A DNA stretch of 64,000 bases, from NCBI RefSeq assembly GCF_013415365.1, contig NZ_JACBYB010000009.1, positions 103,937 to 167,936 on the forward strand. The letters are read 5' to 3'. The notes under the pieces are model-generated. The model did not search any database. It saw only the letters and a program-made list of their open reading frames with translations, and had not been told where the DNA came from. The DNA comes from Gemella sp. GL1. GTDB lineage: Bacteria; Bacillota; Bacilli; Staphylococcales; Gemellaceae. Of this stretch, positions 9,902 to 18,913 are shown piece by piece (within the stretch, counting starts at the first letter, position 1; each line of letters starts with the position of its first letter). Both the position numbers and the translations under genes were made by a program.

Positions 9902-9966
9902 ATAAAAATAACTATCTATGGTTTAAGATCTAACTCAACCCCACAAGATAGTTATTTTTTATGTTT
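9902..9966. terminator. Bidirectional terminator between hxlR and mscL
   Basis: Long complementary arms (AAATAACTATCT and AGATAGTTATTT, extended by AACATAA/TTATGTT) enclose a loop of about 28 nt. T-runs flank it in both directions, serving hxlR (+) and mscL (-). Confidence 0.7.
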
Positions 9967-10022
9967 CCTTTATATTATTTTGATTTTAAGACTTTGAAAA
10001 AGCCTTTATATCATCCTTTAGG

Positions 10023-10388
10023 CTACTTTTTCAATAAGTCACGAATTTCTCTTAATAATTCCTCTTTTGAATCAACTTCTTCTTCCACTTCTTCTTCAGC
10101 TTTAGAAACTTTAGCTTTAGCTGTATTAATAGCTTTAACAAACATAAAAATCGCAAATGCAACGATTAAGAAATCAATTGAAACTTGGATAAACTTACCA
10201 TATGTAATTCCATTCCATACCAATGATGTAAAATCTGGTCTCGTTGGGAATAATAACATGATTAGTGGCATAATGATATCAGCAACTAATGATGAAACAA
10301 TCTTCCCGAAAGCACCTGCAATTACTACCCCTATAGCTAAGTCCAATACATTACCTTTTAAAGCAAACTCTTTAAATTCTTTTAACAT
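10023..10388 (-). CDS. mscL: Large-conductance mechanosensitive channel
   Basis: MscL opens under membrane tension to release solutes in hypo-osmotic shock. The 121 residues have the N-terminal amphipathic helix ([31 protein letters not shown]), two membrane segments (about 15-40 and 68-90) and a charged C-terminal helix. The length is normal for Firmicute MscL. Single gene, with a hairpin spanning its stop codon (9986-10040). Confidence 0.97.
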   Translation of the reverse strand: MLKEFKEFALKGNVLDLAIGVVIAGAFGKIVSSLVADIIMPLIMLLFPTRPDFTSLVWNGITYGKFIQVSIDFLIVAFAIFMFVKAINTAKAKVSKAEEEVEEEVDSKEELLREIRDLLKK

Positions 10389-10500
10389 TTTAAATGTCCT
10401 TTCTGATTATAAATATAATTAAGCTGTTTTTATAACAAGTAATTATTATATCAAATATCTTTTCAAAATTCTAGTAATCTTAATTAAACATAAAATTCCA

Positions 10501-10528
10501 ACAAAAAAGAAGGGACTTATACCCTTCT
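10501..10528 (-). terminator. Terminator after rpiA
   Basis: Hairpin AGAAGGG / CCCTTCT with a seven-base loop, followed by six Ts on the minus strand. Confidence 0.85.
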
Positions 10529-10537
10529 AATTATCTA

Positions 10538-11212
10538 TTATTTATTTGGATTTTCTATTATTATCGGTCCATCAGGAGTTCCTTTTATACAGTGTTTACA
10601 AGTATTTAAAAAGAGACCATGCTCAACAAGCCCTACTACACTAGCCAGTTTATTTTCTACAGATTTTATGTCAAATCCATAACCAAGATGTAAATCCACT
10701 ATAAAATTACCATTATCAGTAACTAAAACTTTATCATCCTTATATCTTAATACAGGTTTTAGCCCTAATTCTTCCATTTTTCTTATAGTATGATTATAAG
10801 CAAAAGGTAAAATTTCAACCGGTAAATTAAAGGCTCCTAATTTTTCCACATCTTTAGACTCATCATATATCCATACTACATGTTCAGCAATATCAGCAAC
10901 TATTTTTTCTCTAAATAAAGCTGCACCTCCACCTTTAATAGCATTAAAGTCTTTATCTATTTCATCAACACCATCAATACAAATATCTATACGGTCTACT
11001 TCTTCTAAATTTTTCACTTTCATCCCTAAAGATTCAGCAAGTTCAATAGATTGAATAGATGTAGATACCATTTCTACATTAAGTCCCTCTTTAACTTTTT
11101 TCGCTAAAGCATGGATGAAATAGAAAACCGTCGAGCCAGTCCCCAAACCAACCACCATACCATCTTTAACAAAATCAACAGCTTTATAACCAACTTGTTC
11201 TTTTAAGTTCAT
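10538..11212 (-). CDS. rpiA: Ribose-5-phosphate isomerase A
   Basis: Interconverts ribose 5-phosphate and ribulose 5-phosphate in the pentose phosphate pathway. The start MNLKEQVGYKAVDFV is used because an AAGGAAG site lies just upstream; an upstream TTG in frame would overlap that site. The 224 residues show GLGTGSTVFYFI, the catalytic DGVDEID and GGGAALFREKIVA motifs and C-terminal KGTPDGPIIIE. It follows tyrS by about 36 nt and may be co-transcribed. It complements gnd and zwf at 17.5-20.3 kb. Confidence 0.96.
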   Translation of the reverse strand: MNLKEQVGYKAVDFVKDGMVVGLGTGSTVFYFIHALAKKVKEGLNVEMVSTSIQSIELAESLGMKVKNLEEVDRIDICIDGVDEIDKDFNAIKGGGAALFREKIVADIAEHVVWIYDESKDVEKLGAFNLPVEILPFAYNHTIRKMEELGLKPVLRYKDDKVLVTDNGNFIVDLHLGYGFDIKSVENKLASVVGLVEHGLFLNTCKHCIKGTPDGPIIIENPNK

Positions 11213-11248
11213 AATAGACACTTCCTTCAAATATTAATATACAAATTA

Positions 11249-12502
11249 TTATTTATAATCTACAAGTAAATATTTTTTCTTACCACGCCTAAGCACACTA
11301 TAGGCTCCTTCCAATCTATCCTCATCAGTTACTTGGTAATCTAAATCTACAATTTTTTCACCATTAAGGTAGATAGCACCATTAGATATATCTTCACGTG
11401 CTTGACGTTTAGATGGCGCTAATTTAGATTCAATTAAGAAATCTACTAAGTTATAATCTTTCTTCTCCAAACTTGCTTTAGGCATAGATTTTACTGCCTG
11501 CTCTAATTCCTCTGATGTAAGTGATTTGATATCTCCAGAAAATAAAGCTGACGTTACCCTTAAAGCTGATTCAAGCGCCTCTTGTCCGTGAACAATTTTT
11601 ACCATCTCTTCAGCTAAGACTTTTTGAGCTTTTCTTAAATGTGCTTCTGTTTCCACAGACTTAGCAAGCTCTTCTATTACATCCTTTTCTAGGAAGGTAA
11701 ATTTCTTTAGAGTTGATACTACATCAGCATCAGATGTATTAAACCAAAATTGGTAAAATTCATAAGGTGTTGTTTGCTCAGGATCTAACCAAACCGCATT
11801 CCCAGCTGATTTACCAAACTTAGTTCCATCAGATTTTAGCATTAATGGAATAGTGAAACCATAAACTTCAGCATCTCCACGTAATTTTCTCATAATTTCA
11901 AGACCAGTTACAATATTTCCCCATTGATCAGAGCCACCTAATTGCATCTTAACATTTTTATGTTCATTAAGATAGGCAAAATCTATTCCTTGTAATAAGG
12001 TATAAGAAAACTCTGTAAATGATAGACCATTTTCTAATCTCGATGATACCGAATCCTTAGCTAAAATGTAATTAATATTGATTAATTTACCATAATCACG
12101 TAAAAATTCTATCATGGACATTTTTCCTAACCAATCAGCATTATTTACAAAATCAATCTCTTTATTGTCTCGAAAAATATTGCTCAATTGATTAGTCAAT
12201 CTCTTAGCATTATCAGCAATTACTTCTAAAGATTGTAATTGTCTTTCTTCACTACGTCCAGATGGATCCCCAATAATACCTGTTCCTCCACCCACTAAAA
12301 CTACCGGTTTATGACCATAGTCGGCAAATCTTTTTAATGTTAAGAATGGTAATAGGTGACCTACATGTAGTGAATTACCAGTTGGATCTGTTCCGCAGTA
12401 AATCGACACACTTTCTCTCTCTAATAATTCTTTTATCCCCTCTTCATCAGTTTGTTGATGAATAAGTCCTCTATATTTTAAATCTTCTAATAATTTTGAC
12501 AT
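11249..12502 (-). CDS. tyrS: Tyrosyl-tRNA synthetase
   Basis: Class I synthetase that charges tRNA-Tyr. The 417 residues show the HIGH-type motif HVGHLLPF (about 47-54), the tyrosine-pocket block GGSDQWGNIVTG, the KMSKS equivalent KFGKS and a C-terminal S4 RNA-binding domain (about 350-410). The 90-nt upstream region holds a promoter but no room for a T-box leader, the usual control of tyrS in Firmicutes. Confidence 0.97.
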   Translation of the reverse strand: MSKLLEDLKYRGLIHQQTDEEGIKELLERESVSIYCGTDPTGNSLHVGHLLPFLTLKRFADYGHKPVVLVGGGTGIIGDPSGRSEERQLQSLEVIADNAKRLTNQLSNIFRDNKEIDFVNNADWLGKMSMIEFLRDYGKLININYILAKDSVSSRLENGLSFTEFSYTLLQGIDFAYLNEHKNVKMQLGGSDQWGNIVTGLEIMRKLRGDAEVYGFTIPLMLKSDGTKFGKSAGNAVWLDPEQTTPYEFYQFWFNTSDADVVSTLKKFTFLEKDVIEELAKSVETEAHLRKAQKVLAEEMVKIVHGQEALESALRVTSALFSGDIKSLTSEELEQAVKSMPKASLEKKDYNLVDFLIESKLAPSKRQAREDISNGAIYLNGEKIVDLDYQVTDEDRLEGAYSVLRRGKKKYLLVDYK

Positions 12503-12535
12503 TTGTATTCCTCTTAAAACATTTATACTAGTAAT

Positions 12536-12565
12536 AGTATAGCACTTTCTCTCTATAGCTGTCTA
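12536..12565 (-). promoter_or_regulatory. Promoter of tyrS
   Basis: Minus strand TAGACA (12560-12565), 18 nt, TATACT (12536-12541). The short leader contains a small TACTAGTA dyad but nothing resembling a T-box. Confidence 0.7.
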
Positions 12566-12594
12566 GCCTTATATAAAGAAACAATTTTTTAAAT

Positions 12595-13479
12595 CTATAT
12601 TTTAAAATTTTCAACTAAACTTTTCATATCTTCAGGTAGCTTACTCACAATTTTAAGTTTACGAGCACTTATGGGATGTTCAAAAACTAATTTGTGAGCA
12701 TGCAAAGCTTGGCGATCTATAAGTTCTGTCTTTATCCCGTATAAAAAGTCCCCTAACAAAGCATGACCTATAGATTTACAATGTAGTCTAATTTGATGAG
12801 TTCTCCCTGTGAAAAGTTTTAATTTTATAAGTGAATAATCTCCCACTTCTTTATACAGAATTCTTGTTAATTTAGTTTTAGCATATTTACCATCCTCACT
12901 TATTACTCTTTCAATAATAGAATCAGGGGATAAAGCAATATTCTTTTCAATAACAAGCTCTTTTGGTGTTAGACCAGAACAAATAGCCAGATATATTTTA
13001 TCAATATCTACTTTTTCAAATAAAGCATGTACATACCTATGCTTAGCAATCAAAACTAGTCCACTAGTGTCTCTATCGAGCCTTGTAACTACGTGTGGAA
13101 TGGTTGTATATCCTTGTTTTTTAAAATAATAATTTACAATTTCTAGCAAACTACTATCTAACTTATCCCTAGTAGGAATTGTCGCCAAGTTCCATGGCTT
13201 ATCTATAATCATAAAATATTGATCCTCATACAAAATAGCTAAATCCCCCTCTATAAATCTAACATTAGGGGAAAATTTTTCTTTAGGTAAATGTACCTCA
13301 ATCTCTTGGCCAGGAGATAAATTATATCTTACACCCTCTTCCTTACCGTCAACAAGAATTAGACCTCCCTCATCATATTTTATCCTAGTCAGAGTTGATC
13401 TAGATATTTTTTTTAAAAAAAGGAAGTCCCTTAAAAGAACTTCCTCCTCAACTTTAAATTTCAATACTATGTTACTCAC
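12595..13479 (-). CDS. RluA-family pseudouridine synthase
   Basis: Modifies uridine to pseudouridine in RNA. The 294 residues show the RluA catalytic motif HVVTRLDRDTSGLVLIAKH (Asp in RLDRDTSG) at about residues 130-148 and the C-terminal TGRTHQIRLHCKSIGHALLGD block. An S4-like N-terminal part is weakly visible. Its start overlaps the end of nadK by 8 nt; in Bacillus the orthologous yjbO also follows the NAD kinase gene. Target RNA unknown. Confidence 0.88.
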   Translation of the reverse strand: MSNIVLKFKVEEEVLLRDFLFLKKISRSTLTRIKYDEGGLILVDGKEEGVRYNLSPGQEIEVHLPKEKFSPNVRFIEGDLAILYEDQYFMIIDKPWNLATIPTRDKLDSSLLEIVNYYFKKQGYTTIPHVVTRLDRDTSGLVLIAKHRYVHALFEKVDIDKIYLAICSGLTPKELVIEKNIALSPDSIIERVISEDGKYAKTKLTRILYKEVGDYSLIKLKLFTGRTHQIRLHCKSIGHALLGDFLYGIKTELIDRQALHAHKLVFEHPISARKLKIVSKLPEDMKSLVENFKI

Positions 13480-14284
13480 CTATAAAAGACCTCTTTACTC
13501 TATCCCAAAAACTCACTTCATTATATCTAATAAAATTAATTCTCTTATCTTTACAAATACTAACCTCTACCTTTGATAGAGAATCATAAGAATAGAATAA
13601 TTGATCAATACTAAGTCTATGATTCTCCTCTTGATCCATAGGTTTTATAGTAAGTTTTTCCTTTTTCGACAAAACAATTGAGTTGCCTAAGCTCCTATAA
13701 AGCATATTGTTAAGTCCTGCTATTTCTGCCGCTTGAAATACCTCAATATTCGGATTAATAACCGCTCCGCCTAGAGCTTTATTATAAGCTGTAGAACCGG
13801 TTGGTGTAGATATACAAATTCCGTCACCACGGAAATTTTCAAAGTGCCTATCATCTATATAAATTTCTGATTTGTAAGTTTTCCCTTTTGTATTGTTCAA
13901 AGTAATTTCATTCAATGCACAAGACTTGGAAAGCAAATTTCCATTGGTGCAATAAGCTTGGACTTCAAGTAGGGGATAAGACTCTAACTTAGGTTCTTTA
14001 GTCAAGATATCTTCAAAAATATTTTCATAATCTTTAGCTTGATAGTCAGTATAAAAACCTAAGTGACCTGTATGTATAGATAAAAATTTAACATCATTAA
14101 TTACTTCTATATATTTCCTAAAGGCAGATAAAACAGTACCATCTCCTCCTATAACAAAAACATAGTTGGGGCTAAGTTCATCCCTACCTAATCCCTTCAT
14201 CAATAAAAATTTTTCTAAATCTTTTTCAATTTTTGAAGATATTCCATCTCCTCTACTCACTGTAGAAAAAGTTCCTTTTAACAT
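13472..14284 (-). CDS. nadK: NAD kinase
   Basis: Phosphorylates NAD to NADP. The 270 residues carry the GGDGT motif (46-50), the NEITLNN block and the glycine-rich GDGICISTPTGSTAYNKALGGAVI region typical of NAD kinases. It lies 6 nt downstream of the DUF402 gene and overlaps the pseudouridine synthase gene, forming a three-gene operon. Confidence 0.95.
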   Translation of the reverse strand: MLKGTFSTVSRGDGISSKIEKDLEKFLLMKGLGRDELSPNYVFVIGGDGTVLSAFRKYIEVINDVKFLSIHTGHLGFYTDYQAKDYENIFEDILTKEPKLESYPLLEVQAYCTNGNLLSKSCALNEITLNNTKGKTYKSEIYIDDRHFENFRGDGICISTPTGSTAYNKALGGAVINPNIEVFQAAEIAGLNNMLYRSLGNSIVLSKKEKLTIKPMDQEENHRLSIDQLFYSYDSLSKVEVSICKDKRINFIRYNEVSFWDRVKRSFIGE

Positions 14285-14290
14285 AACAAC

Positions 14291-14833
14291 CTACTTCTTA
14301 GAATTTTCATATTTTTCTATCCAAACATGTATAAATTCCTTAGAAAAAGGCCCTAAATTATACTCAACCCAATGTTGCAGTTTGGATAAATTATATTTTA
14401 AAATTTTATCAATATTCTCACTATAATTATACTTCATTTTATGAGTATTATATTCATCTTCATCCAACAAGAAATATTTTCCATCCGGATAGCGTTTAAT
14501 GTCTAAATCATAATCAATATATTTTATCCCATCCACATCAGAAGCAAAAGGAGTAGATAGATTACAGTAATAATGTACTCCATCTTCTCTAAACATACAC
14601 ACAACATTAAACCAACAATCTGCATGAAAATATACTAAGGCCATTTCTTTTGTAACCCAAGTTCTTCCGTCGCTCTCTGTTACAGATGTTTTATTATTAG
14701 AAAGGATAACAACTTTTTCATCCGCTTCTAAAACCGTATTTTTGTGCCATATCCTATGCAGTGATCCGTCATGTTTATAAGCAATTATCTTAACAATATC
14801 TCCTTTTTGTGGACGTATCCCATCTTTATACAC
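14291..14833 (-). CDS. DUF402 family protein, Ntdp-type nucleoside tri/diphosphatase
   Basis: The 180 residues match the UPF0374/DUF402 family, whose S. aureus member (Ntdp) is a reported nucleoside tri- and diphosphatase. Visible features are GSLHRIWHKNTVLE near the N-terminus, WFNVVCMFREDGVHYYCNLSTP and the acidic cluster YIDYDLDIKRYPDGKYFLLDEDE, likely metal-binding. First gene of the nadK operon. The function is inferred from the family. Confidence 0.85.
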   Translation of the reverse strand: MYKDGIRPQKGDIVKIIAYKHDGSLHRIWHKNTVLEADEKVVILSNNKTSVTESDGRTWVTKEMALVYFHADCWFNVVCMFREDGVHYYCNLSTPFASDVDGIKYIDYDLDIKRYPDGKYFLLDEDEYNTHKMKYNYSENIDKILKYNLSKLQHWVEYNLGPFSKEFIHVWIEKYENSKK

Positions 14834-14929
14834 CCTAAAAACTCCTCCTTCCGTAATAGTTTTAAAAATTCATAATCCATTTAATTATAACACAATATTT
14901 TTTATATTTCATTATTACAGATAAAATCG

Positions 14930-14968
14930 TGAAAAAAAGCAGAGAAATAATTATTTCTCTGCTTTTCA
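14930..14968 (-). terminator. Terminator after the surface amidase gene
   Basis: Strong hairpin with GCAGAGAAATA arms, extended by GTGAAAA/TTTTCAC, and a T-run on the minus strand. Confidence 0.9.
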
Positions 14969-14974
14969 CAAACT

Positions 14975-17197
14975 TTATTTACTTACACGTCTTTTGATTA
15001 GGTAAAAGGCTAGCATTACAAAAGCACTTAAAACAAAAATCAATCCATTTTTATCACTGATTTCTTTTGAAGTTTTAGGTAAAACTTTACCTCCCTTTTC
15101 TGCTTTAGAAACAATTTTTTCACTTGATTCAAATCTCTCTGATTCCGATAAAAACTTAGATTTAACTTCTTGTTTTGATTGATCAACCATTAAAGCACTT
15201 GTTTTTCCAACATTTTTTTCAGTTAACTTCTTATTGTCTGAAGTTGGTAAAACTGTAACTTTATCTTCCTCTTTTGATTTATTATCTATCAAAGCATTTG
15301 TTTTCTCAGGTTCTTTTCCTGAATTTTCAGTAGTAGTTTTCTCTTCTTCCTTCACAGGATTTTCTTTTCCAACTACTTCTTCTTTGGCAATCTCACTCTT
15401 AAGAATCAATCTCTTACTATCTTCCATATATTTAGCCATATTTAATAGAAGATTATCATTACCTTTTTGAACCGAGAACATTACCCCTAAAGGTAAATTA
15501 TCTGCTGTTAAGTAAGTAGGTAAACTTACAGCTGCTCCCCCAGAAAGGTTAGCTACCGGTGTATAAGGAGTTCTTCTTAACATAGGTTCCCATTGTCTGT
15601 TCATAAGCTCAATTTGTTCTGCAAAAGGAAGTGAATCAATATCTAAAATTTGTTTTTTATCCTCATCAGTTACACCCCAATCTTCAGCTAATGGTGCTGT
15701 TGTCGTTGTTGTTGCCGTCAACAGTAAAGGATATTTTTTGAAAAATTCACCCATAATAGACTCATACTTGGCTAGATCTATTGCTTTAAATACATGATTG
15801 GCTTTTTCTGCATTAACTTTTACTCTAGCCATACCATAAGTAATAGGATCTAATTTTGTTTTATCAACATTTTTAGGCAATTTTACACCATACATCATCA
15901 TGTAGTCAGTATAGTCTCGCATCAAGGCTCTTCCATCAAGTGGATAATCTACTTCCTCCAATTCGAAACCTTGTCCACGTAGAAATTCTACATTTTTTAA
16001 GACAGCTTTTTTAGCATCATCACTTATTTCAATTCCAATCGGCGATTGTAAACTGTAGGCAATTTTATTATTTTTTAGATCTTTATCTTCTACAAAGTTA
16101 GCACTACCATCTTTTACATATTTAGTTTTATAGAAATTATACACAGCTATTGTGTCTTCTATAGATTTTGTAATAGGGAAGTGAGACGTTATAGAAGTAG
16201 GCTCATTTCTAAAAGCTGATCTACTTGGTTTATAACCTATTAATCCAGTCCATGACGAAGGAATTCTAATAGATCCACCTGCGTCACTTGCTGTTGCTAT
16301 CGGAACCATTCCTGATGCAATAGCAGCTGCCGATCCACCTGATGATCCACCTGAATTTAGTCTTAAATCCCAAGGATTTCTTGATGGTCCAAATAAATAA
16401 GAGTTAGTGTTATTTCTATAACCTTGTTCTGGATAATTAGATTGAGCCACAGGAATAAACCCTAATTCTCTAAAGTCTTTTACAATACGAGAATCTGTCT
16501 TAGATGTCTTCTGTTCATTGTAGTACATCCCTCTACTATCCTCTCCACCTACCAATGTATGACCTAAACCTTTAACAACAATAGGTACTCCGTAGAATGC
16601 CTGCCCCGTATATTTTAGTTTCCTAGCATCTTCTAGAGCTCTTTTTTTGGCATCAGCTAACCCATTTTCTCTTTTGTCATTAATCAAAGCATTAAGACTT
16701 GCTTCTTGCTTATCTATCTCAACAAAAGCTAGTTCAACAAGTTCTTCTGGAGTAACTTTCCCTTCTTTAACCATAGCAGCTAATTCAGTAGCAGTTTTTC
16801 TCTTGTAATCTTCACTACTTAAAGTTTCAGTTCCCTTTTTAACATGATTAATATTTGGACTAGTAACTTTATTTGTTGTTTGAGTTGCCTGATCAACTTT
16901 GTCCACTAGGTCAGCATTAATAGTAGTAACTGGAAGACTTGTGACTACTGGTCCACTAGTGGTCACCGGAGCACTTGTAACAATCGCTGAAGCAGTCGTA
17001 GTTACAGAACTTGTAAGCTCTACCTTACTAGTTACCGGAGCACTTACACTAGTTGTAGTTACTGTTATTGGCTTTTCCAAAGTTGTAGTCGTTGAAAGAT
17101 TATTGTCTGCTGCTTGAACTAAGCTAGAACTTAACAAAACAGCACCAAAAACTCCCGTCAATGACGATAAAACTTTTAAAGAATTATTTTTTTTCAT
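14975..17197 (-). CDS. Cell-wall-anchored amidase-signature enzyme
   Basis: 740 residues. A signal peptide (about 1-29, ending VQA-A) is followed by a Thr/Val/Ser-rich stretch (about 33-110) and an amidase-signature domain (about 125-590). The catalytic set is visible: Lys in VVKGLGHTLVGG, the GGSSGGSAAA loop and the nucleophile region SDAGGSIRIP. A Lys/Glu-rich spacer leads to a sorting signal LPKTS, a hydrophobic helix and a KRRVSK tail. LPKTS deviates from LPXTG at the last position, so sortase use is likely but not proven. The enzyme probably hydrolyses an amide bond outside the cell; substrate unknown. Single gene. Confidence 0.85.
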   Translation of the reverse strand: MKKNNSLKVLSSLTGVFGAVLLSSSLVQAADNNLSTTTTLEKPITVTTTSVSAPVTSKVELTSSVTTTASAIVTSAPVTTSGPVVTSLPVTTINADLVDKVDQATQTTNKVTSPNINHVKKGTETLSSEDYKRKTATELAAMVKEGKVTPEELVELAFVEIDKQEASLNALINDKRENGLADAKKRALEDARKLKYTGQAFYGVPIVVKGLGHTLVGGEDSRGMYYNEQKTSKTDSRIVKDFRELGFIPVAQSNYPEQGYRNNTNSYLFGPSRNPWDLRLNSGGSSGGSAAAIASGMVPIATASDAGGSIRIPSSWTGLIGYKPSRSAFRNEPTSITSHFPITKSIEDTIAVYNFYKTKYVKDGSANFVEDKDLKNNKIAYSLQSPIGIEISDDAKKAVLKNVEFLRGQGFELEEVDYPLDGRALMRDYTDYMMMYGVKLPKNVDKTKLDPITYGMARVKVNAEKANHVFKAIDLAKYESIMGEFFKKYPLLLTATTTTTAPLAEDWGVTDEDKKQILDIDSLPFAEQIELMNRQWEPMLRRTPYTPVANLSGGAAVSLPTYLTADNLPLGVMFSVQKGNDNLLLNMAKYMEDSKRLILKSEIAKEEVVGKENPVKEEEKTTTENSGKEPEKTNALIDNKSKEEDKVTVLPTSDNKKLTEKNVGKTSALMVDQSKQEVKSKFLSESERFESSEKIVSKAEKGGKVLPKTSKEISDKNGLIFVLSAFVMLAFYLIKRRVSK

Positions 17198-17494
17198 AAT
17201 CCCTCTCCCTGAAATGATAAATATTTTTATATACTTAATTATAACAAAAAATTTTACTTTTTCAAGATGTTTTTTACCTGTTTTATAATAAGTAAGTTAA
17301 TTTAAACAAAGGATTACGATCGTATTTAATTGAAAATTTACATCTGTTATATTTCATAAATTCATCGTATTCTATTTGTAGCCCTGTTTCTCTTTTCTAA
17401 CTTCATCATTCAAACCCCCACTTATGATTAATTTCTTTATTTTATGAAAAATTAATGATATAATTTTTCTATCATAAAATTTGGGAGGAAGACA
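17198..17494. other. Intergenic region with the gnd promoter
   Basis: Holds the upstream region of the amidase gene on the minus strand and the gnd promoter near 17459. No further gene or RNA was recognised. Confidence 0.5.
17456..17464 (+). promoter_or_regulatory. Extended -10 promoter of gnd
   Basis: TGATATAAT is an extended -10 element with a poor -35 box. It lies about 30 nt upstream of the gnd start, whose ribosome binding site is GGGAGGAAG. Confidence 0.6.
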
Positions 17495-18913
17495 ATGGCA
17501 CACAATAATATAGCAGTTATCGGGCTATCGGTTATGGGATCAAACCTAGCCTTAAATATAGCAGATAATGGATACAAGGTAGCAGTATACAACCGTACTA
17601 CATCAGTGATGGAAGATATGATTAAAAATAATCCACACGAGAATATAGAAGGAATTGCTGAGCTAAAGGATCTAGTAGCAAGCCTTGTAAAACCACGTAA
17701 ATTTATAATAATGGTTAAAGCTGGAGCTCCTGTTGATGCAGTTATCGATCAATTGTTAGAGTATGTTGAAGAAGGGGACATCATTATTGATGGTGGAAAC
17801 TCATTCTTTAAAGATACACAAAGAAGATATGACCAATTGTCAGAGAAAAATATCCACTTCTTCGGTGTTGGTATCTCTGGAGGTGAGGAAGGTGCTAGAC
17901 GTGGACCTGCAATAATGCCTGGTGGTAACGAACAAGCTTATAAAGAAATTCAACCAATTTTAGAAGCAATCGCAGCTAAAGTTAATGACATTCCATGTTG
18001 TTCATACACTTCAACAGGGGGAGCTGGTCATTATGTTAAAATGGTTCACAACGGAATCGAATACGGAGATATGCAATTAATCTCTGAGGCTTACAAAGTA
18101 CTAAAGCACCTAGGAGGCTTTTCTAATGAAGAATTGCAAACTATTTTTGAAAAATGGAATGGTGAGGAATTAGAATCTTACCTGATCGAAATCACAGCCA
18201 ATATATTCAAGGTTAAGGATCCTGAAGGTCATGGCTACCTAGTAGATAAAATCCTAGACCGTTCAGGACAAAAAGGAACTGGTAAGTGGACTACTGAGCA
18301 AGCAGTCGATTTAGGAATTGACATCTCAGTAATTTCATCATCCTTAGACGCCCGCTATATGTCAGCAAATAAAGACGAAAGAATTCTAGCCGAAAAAGAA
18401 TACGGTCGTAATCCTTATAAATTAGTTGAAGATAGAGAAAACTTAATCAAAATCGTAAAAGAGTCTCTATATGCGGCAAAAATCATTTCTTACGCCCAAG
18501 GTTTCAAATTATTAAAAGCTGCTGCAACTGAATATGGATGGTCATTCGACTATGCACAAATCGCTAAAATTTTCCGTGGAGGATGTATAATTCAAGCTAA
18601 ATTATTACAAAACATTATCGAAGCATACCAAAATAACCCTAGTCTAGATAATCTATTACTTGATCCATTCTTCAAAGATGTTATCAAAAAGAACCAATCT
18701 AGCTTACGTGAATTAGTGATATTAGCAATCCAAAACTCTCTACCAGTAACATCAATGTCATCGGCTTTAACATATCTAGATATATTAACAACAGCTGACT
18801 CTGGAGCAAACTTAATTCAAGCCCAACGTGATTACTTCGGTGCTCACACATTCGAAAGAACAGATAAAGATGGATTCTTCCACTATAATTGGGTTGGAAA
18901 TAATGAAAAATAG
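17495..18913 (+). CDS. gnd: 6-phosphogluconate dehydrogenase, decarboxylating
   Basis: Oxidises 6-phosphogluconate to ribulose 5-phosphate and CO2 with NADP. The 472 residues have the N-terminal nucleotide fold (AVIGLSVMGSNLALNIADNGY), the substrate region GISGGEEGARRGPAIMPGG, catalytic Lys and Asn in VKMVHNGIEYGDMQ, and the C-terminal YFGAHTFERTDKDGFFHYNW tail. Its end overlaps zwf by 11 nt, so the two oxidative pentose phosphate enzymes are translationally linked. Confidence 0.98.
   Translation: MAHNNIAVIGLSVMGSNLALNIADNGYKVAVYNRTTSVMEDMIKNNPHENIEGIAELKDLVASLVKPRKFIIMVKAGAPVDAVIDQLLEYVEEGDIIIDGGNSFFKDTQRRYDQLSEKNIHFFGVGISGGEEGARRGPAIMPGGNEQAYKEIQPILEAIAAKVNDIPCCSYTSTGGAGHYVKMVHNGIEYGDMQLISEAYKVLKHLGGFSNEELQTIFEKWNGEELESYLIEITANIFKVKDPEGHGYLVDKILDRSGQKGTGKWTTEQAVDLGIDISVISSSLDARYMSANKDERILAEKEYGRNPYKLVEDRENLIKIVKESLYAAKIISYAQGFKLLKAAATEYGWSFDYAQIAKIFRGGCIIQAKLLQNIIEAYQNNPSLDNLLLDPFFKDVIKKNQSSLRELVILAIQNSLPVTSMSSALTYLDILTTADSGANLIQAQRDYFGAHTFERTDKDGFFHYNWVGNNEK

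Noticed and set aside
9986..10040. Second terminator at the mscL stop codon
   Set aside because: A hairpin (TTGAAAAAG / CTTTTTCAA-type) exists, but the sequence after it on the minus strand lacks a U-run; the bidirectional terminator at 9902-9966 is the better candidate.
12503..12594. T-box leader expected before tyrS
   Set aside because: Only about 90 nt are available and neither a specifier loop nor a T-box sequence is present; there is just a promoter.
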